Positions 58,295 to 64,000 of a stretch of 64,000 nt of DNA are shown here, in pieces. Made by a program: the position numbers and the translations under genes. The notes under the pieces are model-generated. The model was not told the DNA's origin and did not search any database. It worked only from the letters and a program-made list of their open reading frames with translations. Within the stretch, counting starts at the first letter, position 1. Each line of letters starts with the position of its first letter. The DNA is from Tardibacter sp963781025 (GTDB taxonomy: Bacteria > Pseudomonadota > Alphaproteobacteria > Sphingomonadales > Sphingomonadaceae): contig CAWADU010000003.1 in the NCBI GenBank assembly GCA_963781025.1, positions 248,001 to 312,000 of the forward strand, in the 5' to 3' direction.

Positions 58295-59299
58295 ATGAAG
58301 CTTGCGTCGTTGAAGGGTGGCCGCGATGGCCGTCTAGTTGTCGTTTCAAATGATCTCGCCTGGTGCGCCGATGCCGGCCATATCGCCCCCACGCTGCAGG
58401 CGGCGCTCGACAATTGGGAGGACGCTCTGCCCCGGCTGGAAGCTTTGGCGACCGACCTTGCGCACGAGGCCATTCCCATGATGCGGTTTCATGAGCGACA
58501 GGCTGCAGCGCCGCTGCCGCGCGCCTATCAGTGGGCCGATGGCTCGGCCTATGTGAACCATGTCGAACTCGTCAGGCGCGCGCGCGGAGCCGATTTGCCC
58601 GATAAATTCTGGATCGATCCGCTGTTCTACCAGGGCGGGTCCGATGGCTTTCTTGGCCCGCGTGACCCGATTCCCCTCGCCAACGAAGGTTGGGGATGTG
58701 ATTTCGAGGCCGAAATTGTCGTCGTCACCGGCGATGTGCCGCAGGGTGTCACGCGTGATCAGGCGCTCGGGCTCATTCGGCTGGTGGGCCTGGTCAATGA
58801 CATCTCCCTCAGGAACCTTACCCCCGCGGAACTGGCGAAGGGCTTCGGCTTTTTCCAGTCGAAACCCGCTTCGGCTTTTTCGCCGGTGTTCGTGACGCCC
58901 GATGGGCTGGGAGCCCGCTGGCAGGAGGGCAAGTTGCGGGGCGTGGTTTCGGTCGATTTCAATGGCCAGCCATTCGGCAGGGCGGAGGCGCATGTCGACA
59001 TGACGTTCGATTTCGGTGCGCTGATCGCTCATGCCGCGAAGACCCGTTCATTGGGCAGCGGCAGCATCATCGGCTCGGGCACCGTGTCCAACAGGGGCAA
59101 GAACCGCGGGCCGGGAATGCTGATCAGTGATGGGGGTCGCGGCTATTCCTGCATTGCCGAAGCCCGCGTGGTTGAAATGATCAACCATGGAGAACCGTAC
59201 ACGCCCTTCATGAAGATAGGCGATACGGTTAGAATTGAGATGCCGGGCGATGATCATCATCCCATCTTCGGGACCATCGAACAAACGGTTGGCGCTTAG
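58295..59299 (+). CDS. Fumarylacetoacetate hydrolase family protein
   Basis: 334 residues. C-terminal FAH fold with metal ligands in GCDFEAEIVVVTGD and VNDISLRNL, and GSGTVSNRGKNRGPG. Position between hppD and phhB makes fumarylacetoacetase, the last tyrosine-degradation step, the likely activity. ATG 58295, GGGAG upstream; the frame is open to 58238 but offers no better start. Confidence 0.9.
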   Translation: MKLASLKGGRDGRLVVVSNDLAWCADAGHIAPTLQAALDNWEDALPRLEALATDLAHEAIPMMRFHERQAAAPLPRAYQWADGSAYVNHVELVRRARGADLPDKFWIDPLFYQGGSDGFLGPRDPIPLANEGWGCDFEAEIVVVTGDVPQGVTRDQALGLIRLVGLVNDISLRNLTPAELAKGFGFFQSKPASAFSPVFVTPDGLGARWQEGKLRGVVSVDFNGQPFGRAEAHVDMTFDFGALIAHAAKTRSLGSGSIIGSGTVSNRGKNRGPGMLISDGGRGYSCIAEARVVEMINHGEPYTPFMKIGDTVRIEMPGDDHHPIFGTIEQTVGA

Positions 59300-59319
59300 G
59301 TGCGAGGGAAACCCTGACC

Positions 59320-59604
59320 ATGGCGAAGCTTTCGGAAGCCGAACGGACGGCGCTTTTGCCGACCCTCGGCAATTGGACCTATGACAAGGACCGGGACGCG
59401 ATCAGGCGCACCTGTCGTTTCAAGGATTTCAATGAGGCGTTCGCCTTCATGACCCGGGTGGCGCTGCTTGCCGAAAAGGCGGATCACCACCCGGAATGGT
59501 CCAATGTCTGGAACAAGGTGGATATCCTGCTGACGACGCACGACGCCAAGGGCCTGTCGCAGCATGATATCGATCTCGCCCGCGCCATCGACAATCTGGG
59601 CTGA
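59320..59604 (+). CDS. phhB: 4a-hydroxytetrahydrobiopterin dehydratase
   Basis: 94 residues, normal PCD size. RTCRFKDFNEAFAFMTRVALLAEKADHHPEW has the catalytic His-His pair and family signature. Regenerates the pterin cofactor for phhA. 20 bases after fah. Confidence 0.95.
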   Translation: MAKLSEAERTALLPTLGNWTYDKDRDAIRRTCRFKDFNEAFAFMTRVALLAEKADHHPEWSNVWNKVDILLTTHDAKGLSQHDIDLARAIDNLG

Positions 59605-59621
59605 AGCGGAGGCGAAGCGGC

Positions 59622-60263
59622 ATGGCGCGCATACTCTACGGCTATTGGCGATCTTCCGCCGTTTACCGGGTGCGCATCGCGTTGGCCTTGAAGGAGCTTG
59701 CTTACGAACAACGGCCGGTGAGCATTGTCGCAGGCGCGCAGTCGGAGCCCGAATATCTCGCGCTCAACCCAGAGGGACTGGTGCCGTTTCTGATCGACGG
59801 CGATGTGCGGTTGTCGCAGAGCCTCGCGATCATCGACTATCTGGATGCTGTCTATCCGGCTGTCCGGCTGTTGCCTGAAGATGCAGCCAACCGGGCGCAT
59901 GTCCTGGCGGCAGCTTTGGCCGTCGCTTGCGATATCCACCCGCTCAACAATCTGCGCGTTCTCAAATATCTGAAGAAGACGCTAGGTCACGACCAGGCCG
60001 AAATCGAGGACTGGCAGAAGCACTGGGTCACGGTCGGTTTTACCGCGCTTGAGACGCTCGCCAGGTCCAGCCGCGGCCGCTATCTGTTCGACGACGCGCC
60101 GACACTGGCCGATGTCTGTCTTGTCCCGCAAGTCTACAATGCGCGAAGGTTCGGCACCGATCTCGGCGCTTTTCCCGCATTGGTCGAGATCGACACGGCT
60201 TTGAACGAACTGCCGGCCTTTCAAGCGGCCCGGCCGGAGGAACAGCCGGACGCGCCTGCCTGA
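59622..60263 (+). CDS. maiA: Maleylacetoacetate isomerase
   Basis: 213 residues, zeta-class GST. YGYWRSSAVYRVRIALALK (catalytic Ser-Ser motif), NPEGLVPFLIDG, SLAIIDYLDAVYP and DIHPLNNLRVLKYL. Isomerises 4-maleyl- to 4-fumarylacetoacetate. Ends the tyrosine operon; no hmgA is present between hppD and this gene. Confidence 0.94.
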   Translation: MARILYGYWRSSAVYRVRIALALKELAYEQRPVSIVAGAQSEPEYLALNPEGLVPFLIDGDVRLSQSLAIIDYLDAVYPAVRLLPEDAANRAHVLAAALAVACDIHPLNNLRVLKYLKKTLGHDQAEIEDWQKHWVTVGFTALETLARSSRGRYLFDDAPTLADVCLVPQVYNARRFGTDLGAFPALVEIDTALNELPAFQAARPEEQPDAPA

Positions 60264-60425
60264 ACCTCGGCGGCCGGTGTCACAATAGCGCCACCTGCCC
60301 GCAATAACTTTGTCATGGCGGTTGATTAAGGGGCGAGTGGCTGAAGCCCAGCCGCTTGTTGTTTGCCGCGCTTCCCTCCGGCGGCCAATTTCCGTGTCGG
60401 GGAAGCGCTTTAGCGAAAGGGGCAC

Positions 60426-61337
60426 ATGGCAACCTCGCCCGCCGCCGACATCGCACCCCGAGTGCGTGCCCGTCAACGCCGGAATGGCCCCGCCATTCCT
60501 CCCTCGCTTCCCGTCTGGCTTCATGAACCCGATCATGGCGAGCATCACCGGCCAAGGCTCAGGTTCAGGACGGTATGGATTTCAGATGTCCATCTCGGCA
60601 CGCGGGGCTGCAATGCGGAGCTGCTGGTCGATTTTCTGAAATCGATCGAGTGCGAAACGCTTTATCTGGTTGGCGATATCATAGACGGCTGGCGTCTGAA
60701 GCGTGGCTGGTACTGGCCCGCCGCGCACAATGACGTGATCCGCCGAATCCTGAAGCTCGCCAAAAGCGGCACTCACGTCGTCTATGTGCCGGGCAACCAC
60801 GATGAGGCTTTCCGGGATTACACCGGCCTGCACTTCGGCGATGTCGAACTGGCGGCAGAGGCCATTCACCACACCGCCGATGGCCGTCGTCTGTTGATCG
60901 TGCACGGCGATGTGTTCGACGGCATCGTCCTTTACGCCCGCTGGCTCGCCTTCCTGGGGGACCGCGCCTATGAGCTTCTGCTGAAGGCGAACGTCCTATT
61001 CAATCGAGTGCGCCGGTATCTCGGATTGCCATATTGGTCCTTGTCCGCGCACCTCAAGAAGAGGGTGAAGAACGCGGTCGAATATGTCTGCCGTTTCGAG
61101 GAAGCGGTGGCTCATGCCGCTGCCGAGCGCGGCGTCGACGGGGTTGTCTGCGGCCACATCCACTCAGCGGAGATCCGCCAGTTCGGCGACGTCATCTATT
61201 ATAACGATGGCGACTGGGTGGAAAGTTGCACTGCGCTTGTTGAGAGCGGCGATGGCCATATCGAAATCCTCGACTGGGCCGAGCACCGTCGGCGGACGGC
61301 AGCGGACGAGCGCCTGCAGATGGTTGCCAGCCAGTGA
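60426..61337 (+). CDS. UDP-2,3-diacylglucosamine diphosphatase-like metallophosphoesterase
   Basis: 303 residues. Calcineurin-like motifs in order: ISDVHLGTRG, LVGDIIDGW, VPGNHDEAF, LIVHGDVFDG and CGHIHSAEI. The first ~45 residues are Pro/Arg-rich and probably disordered. It resembles LpxH-type hydrolases of lipid A synthesis, but many alphaproteobacteria use LpxI for that step and keep this protein paired with a glycosyltransferase, so another lipid-linked substrate is possible. GTGA overlap with the next gene. Confidence 0.85.
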   Translation: MATSPAADIAPRVRARQRRNGPAIPPSLPVWLHEPDHGEHHRPRLRFRTVWISDVHLGTRGCNAELLVDFLKSIECETLYLVGDIIDGWRLKRGWYWPAAHNDVIRRILKLAKSGTHVVYVPGNHDEAFRDYTGLHFGDVELAAEAIHHTADGRRLLIVHGDVFDGIVLYARWLAFLGDRAYELLLKANVLFNRVRRYLGLPYWSLSAHLKKRVKNAVEYVCRFEEAVAHAAAERGVDGVVCGHIHSAEIRQFGDVIYYNDGDWVESCTALVESGDGHIEILDWAEHRRRTAADERLQMVASQ

Positions 61338-62398
61338 GGATCACGCTGATCACCGATGCCTGGGTGCCCCAGGTGAACGGGGTTGTCCGCACCCTGACGA
61401 CGACGGTCGCAAAACTGCGGGAACGCGGCCATTCGGTCCAAACCGTGACGCCCGACATGTTCCGCACCCTGGCGTGTCCCGGCTATGCCGAAATCCGTCT
61501 GGCGGTCGCCCCCTTTCACGGCATCGCCCGGATCGTGGGGGATTTTGCGCCCGATGTCGTGCATATCGCCACGGAAGGGCCGCTGGGCTGGGCGGCGCGG
61601 CGCTATTGCCGCCGGCACGGCATCCCGTTCACAACGGCTTTTCATACCCGCTTTCCCGAATATATGGCCCTTCGCACCGGGCTTCCCGCCGGTCTGTTCT
61701 GGCCGGCGCTGCGACGCTTCCACGCGGGATCGCGCGCGGTGCTGGTGGCGACGGTCAGCCTGGCGCAAGAACTCGCCGGGCAGGGCATCCGCAACACCCG
61801 CCTATGGTCGCGCGGGGTCGATCTGGAGCAGTTCGGCGGTGTTCGGCCGCCCCATCCGCAACTGGCCCGGCTTCCGCGTCCGATCCTGCTGTCGGTCGGG
61901 CGGATCGCGGTGGAAAAGAACCTGGACGCATTTTTGTCGGCGGACGTGGCAGGGACCAAGATCGTCGTCGGCGACGGGCCGGCGCTCGCCGGGTTGAAAC
62001 GGAACTACCCTTCCGCTTGTTTCCTCGGCGCGCTTTGTGGAAAAGACCTTGCGGCGGCTTATGCTGCCGCCGACGTCTTCGTTTTTCCCAGCCTGACCGA
62101 CACCTTCGGGTTGGTCATGATCGAGGCGCTGGCAAGCGGCGTGCCGGTCGCGGGCTATCCGGTACCGGGTCCGCTGGATGTCATCGGTGCTGACGGCAGG
62201 GGAACCATATCGGGCTGGAAAAAGGCGGTCGGGTCAGTCGATGAAAACCTGGAAAGGGCGATTGCGGCCGCGCTCGCCTGCGATGGCGCGAATTGCGTCG
62301 CCTATGCCTGCCATTTCAGTTGGGATGCCTGCGTGGACCAGTTCCTCGATGCCCTGACAGGCTGCACCGACCCGAGCGCAAACTCACGCGCGGCTTGA
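61334..62398 (+). CDS. GT4-type glycosyltransferase
   Basis: 354 residues. N-terminal ITDAWVPQVNGVVRTL (acceptor-domain loop of PimB/SqdX/MgtA-like enzymes) and TAFHTRFPEYM; C-terminal GT-B domain with ILLSVGRIAVEKNLDAFL, IVVGDGPALAGLK and the EX7E motif in FVFPSLTDTFGLVMIEALASG. Likely transfers a sugar from a nucleotide sugar to a lipid. GTG 61334 overlaps the phosphatase stop, so the two are translationally coupled and may act in one pathway. Confidence 0.9.
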   Translation: MRITLITDAWVPQVNGVVRTLTTTVAKLRERGHSVQTVTPDMFRTLACPGYAEIRLAVAPFHGIARIVGDFAPDVVHIATEGPLGWAARRYCRRHGIPFTTAFHTRFPEYMALRTGLPAGLFWPALRRFHAGSRAVLVATVSLAQELAGQGIRNTRLWSRGVDLEQFGGVRPPHPQLARLPRPILLSVGRIAVEKNLDAFLSADVAGTKIVVGDGPALAGLKRNYPSACFLGALCGKDLAAAYAAADVFVFPSLTDTFGLVMIEALASGVPVAGYPVPGPLDVIGADGRGTISGWKKAVGSVDENLERAIAAALACDGANCVAYACHFSWDACVDQFLDALTGCTDPSANSRAA

Positions 62399-62403
62399 GG
62401 GTT

Positions 62404-62964
62404 TCAGCCGGATCTGACGACGCCGACTTGCCTGAAGCTTTTCGGCTCGGGCGGCGGATTTTCAGGTGTCGCAAGCTCGCGCTGCCACAGGCCGACGTCG
62501 CGCCACTGGCCATGCTTGAAGCCGATTTCGCGGTAGATCCCTGCCCGGAAGAAGCCCATGGCTTCATGCAGCTTGATCGATGCGTCATTGGGCAGGGCGA
62601 TGGCGGCGATCGCCTGGGTGAACCCCTGGAATTCCAGCGTGTCGATCAGTGCGTCGTAGAGCATCCTGCCGACGCCGTTCCTTTGCAGGTCTCCCGCTAC
62701 ATAGATCGAGGTTTCAACGGCGAAACGATAGGCCGGGCGCTCGCGAAACCGGCTGGCACAGGCAAAACCCATGACGCCGCTGCCTTCCGACGACGTCGCA
62801 ATCAGCCACGGATAGAGACCGTCTTTCAGTGCCATGCGTTCGGCGATTTGTTCCGCCGATGGCACTTCCTCCTCGAATGAGACCGCGCTGCTTTCCACAT
62901 AGGGTGCGTAAATGGCGGCGATTGCCTGTGCATCGGCGGTCGTGGCGGGGCGGATTTCAATCAT
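62404..62964 (-). CDS. GNAT N-acetyltransferase, phosphinothricin-acetyltransferase-like
   Basis: 186 residues. EIRPATTADAQAIAAIYAPYV, VSFEEEVPSAEQIAERM, the acetyl-CoA loop LQRNGVGRMLYDALI, and PNDASIKLHEAMGF...WRDVGLWQREL match the PAT/MddA (PF13420-like) group, which acetylates phosphinothricin, methionine sulfone or similar small amines. ATG 62964 overlaps the sppA stop (ATGA). It converges on the glycosyltransferase with a 5-base gap. Confidence 0.88.
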   Translation of the reverse strand: MIEIRPATTADAQAIAAIYAPYVESSAVSFEEEVPSAEQIAERMALKDGLYPWLIATSSEGSGVMGFACASRFRERPAYRFAVETSIYVAGDLQRNGVGRMLYDALIDTLEFQGFTQAIAAIALPNDASIKLHEAMGFFRAGIYREIGFKHGQWRDVGLWQRELATPENPPPEPKSFRQVGVVRSG

Positions 62965-64000
62965 TTGAGCTTCACCGGCAAAAGACGTGCAAAAAGCGCC
63001 GCGCTGCTTGCCGGGCGGTGGGTGGAGGCCATTCCGCATTCCAGGCAGCGGACCTGGATCGCGGGACCCCGCGCGACGGCCTGCGCGTCGTCAAAGGCGC
63101 GCACCAAGGCGCCACGGCTAGATGCAATCAGCGCGCTCCAGGGATCACGCGTCTGTGCGTCATTGACCTGGCCCGCGCCCATCAGCATGTCGTTGAGGAG
63201 CCGCAAGGGCAGGGACCGTTGCTTTTCCACATAGATGACGCGGCTTTTTGAGGGGTCGAGTCCGGCGCGCCGGGCGGCGAAGGCGATCGCCTCATCCAGC
63301 CCGCCGAAACGGTCGACAAGGCCTATCTGACGCGCTGTCGCTCCGGCCCAGACCCGGCCCTGGCCGATCCCGTCGACCCGTTGCGCAGGCAGCTTTCGCG
63401 CCACGGCGACACGGGCGACGAAACGGCGATAGATGTTCTCCACCGATAGCTGGAGCAGTTGTTTCACTTCCGGAGAAAGGCCGCGGAGCAGATCCGGCTC
63501 GCCGGAATAGGGCGTGGACTTGACGCCATCCGCACTCAGCCCGGCCTTTGCAAGGCTGTCCTTGAAGCTGGGCACGATCGCGAACACGCCGATCGATCCG
63601 GTGATCGTCGTCGGTTCGGCAAAGACGGTTTCGGCCGACGTCGCCACCCAATATCCACCGCTCGCCGCGACCGATCCCATCGACGCGATGACCGGAATCT
63701 GCTTGCGCCTCGCTTCCATCAGGGCAAGGCGAATACGTTCGGATGCCGTCACCGAACCACCGGGAGAATCGATGCGGACGACCAGCGCCTTGATGTGCTT
63801 GTCGGTCAAAGCGTTTTCGACGAGTTCGGCGATGGTATCGCCGCCTGCCGTGCCCGGCCCCGCCTCGCCATCGATGATGTCGCCCGATACATAGACCACG
63901 CCGACGCTTGGGCCTGAGCTGATAGCCGATTGCGACACGCCGCGGGCATAATCTTCGAGGTTCACTCCCGCCCATGACGACGTGGTCTTGTCCGGGCCCG
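62961..64000 (-). CDS. sppA: Signal peptide peptidase SppA, C-terminal part (5' end beyond the window)
   Basis: About 345 residues; the frame stays open to the right edge (upstream residues ...TTSSWAGVNLEDYA). It includes VGVVYVSGDIIDGEAGPG, VVRIDSPGGSVTASE and the nucleophile SMGSVAASGGYWVA, followed by TTITGSIGVFA. The family's lysine general base lies in the N-terminal half outside the window. Tandem-domain protease IV is the expected architecture; it degrades signal-peptide remnants in the inner membrane. An apparent GTG at 63965 is probably internal. Confidence 0.92.
   Translation of the reverse strand, partial: GPDKTTSSWAGVNLEDYARGVSQSAISSGPSVGVVYVSGDIIDGEAGPGTAGGDTIAELVENALTDKHIKALVVRIDSPGGSVTASERIRLALMEARRKQIPVIASMGSVAASGGYWVATSAETVFAEPTTITGSIGVFAIVPSFKDSLAKAGLSADGVKSTPYSGEPDLLRGLSPEVKQLLQLSVENIYRRFVARVAVARKLPAQRVDGIGQGRVWAGATARQIGLVDRFGGLDEAIAFAARRAGLDPSKSRVIYVEKQRSLPLRLLNDMLMGAGQVNDAQTRDPWSALIASSRGALVRAFDDAQAVARGPAIQVRCLECGMASTHRPASSAALFARLLPVKLK

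Overview
The window reads as an ordinary chromosomal stretch from a Sphingomonadaceae-type alphaproteobacterium (Sphingomonas/Sphingopyxis/Sphingobium relatives). The evidence is GC-rich coding sequence with strong third-position GC, a PEPxxWA-CTERM protein, a SapC-family gene, a CpdR homologue next to N-formylglutamate amidohydrolase, the alphaproteobacterial regulator TrcR (DUF1013), a DUF1192 gene beside a quinone oxidoreductase, a class I PHA synthase, and secE-nusG-rplKAJL-rpoBC behind tRNA-Trp. I see no phage, transposase, integrase, CRISPR array or rRNA operon. The species cannot be fixed from this sequence alone.

Layout. 0-9.6 kb: Bax-inhibitor-like membrane protein (5' end missing), GST, dienelactone hydrolase, clpA, DUF1192/quinone oxidoreductase, trcR, MBL hydrolase, acyl-CoA ligase. 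9.7-15 kb: a forward run xseB-ispA-coaD-cyclophilin-queA-EF-hand protein-tgt, in which the two queuosine genes flank a small exported calcium-binding protein. 15-22.6 kb: a frameshifted GGDEF protein, a DEAD-box helicase, a FAD-linked oxidase, sapC-cytochrome b561, a probable trans-acting sRNA, N-formylglutamate amidohydrolase and cpdR. 22.6-27 kb: tRNA-Val with a stump of a TonB-dependent receptor behind it, then glcDEF. 27-33 kb, reverse strand: parE (two frameshifts), rhlE, a deoxyinosine glycosylase and phaC. 33-39 kb: aminotransferase, hom, glpX, a small unknown, recJ. 39-42 kb: tRNA-Glu, a PEP-CTERM gene behind a near-perfect sigma-54 promoter, 6-phosphogluconolactonase, tRNA-Gly, tRNA-Trp. 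42-54 kb: secE to rpoC. 54-60 kb: bamE, a bc1-assembly chaperone, DUF177, then a phenylalanine/tyrosine degradation operon (phhA-hppD-fah-phhB-maiA) that lacks hmgA. 60-64 kb: an LpxH-like phosphatase coupled to a GT4 glycosyltransferase, a GNAT enzyme and the C-terminal part of sppA.

Three points stand out. First, a sigma-54 -24/-12 element (TTGGCACG-N4-TTGC) with an upstream palindrome and direct repeat precedes the PEP-CTERM gene, which suggests enhancer-dependent control of an exported surface protein. Second, a free-standing ~105-nt RNA gene at 21.1 kb has its own promoter, two stem-loops, an exposed CCTCCC anti-Shine-Dalgarno stretch and a perfect terminator; it resembles the alphaproteobacterial alpha-r8/MmgR (suhB-type) sRNAs. 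Third, six genes, five of them normally essential (parE, rplK, rplA, rpoB, rpoC) plus one GGDEF gene, carry single-base indels. Removing them restores lengths divisible by three and normal family lengths, so they look like sequence errors in this assembly rather than biology, and these gene models need repair before use.
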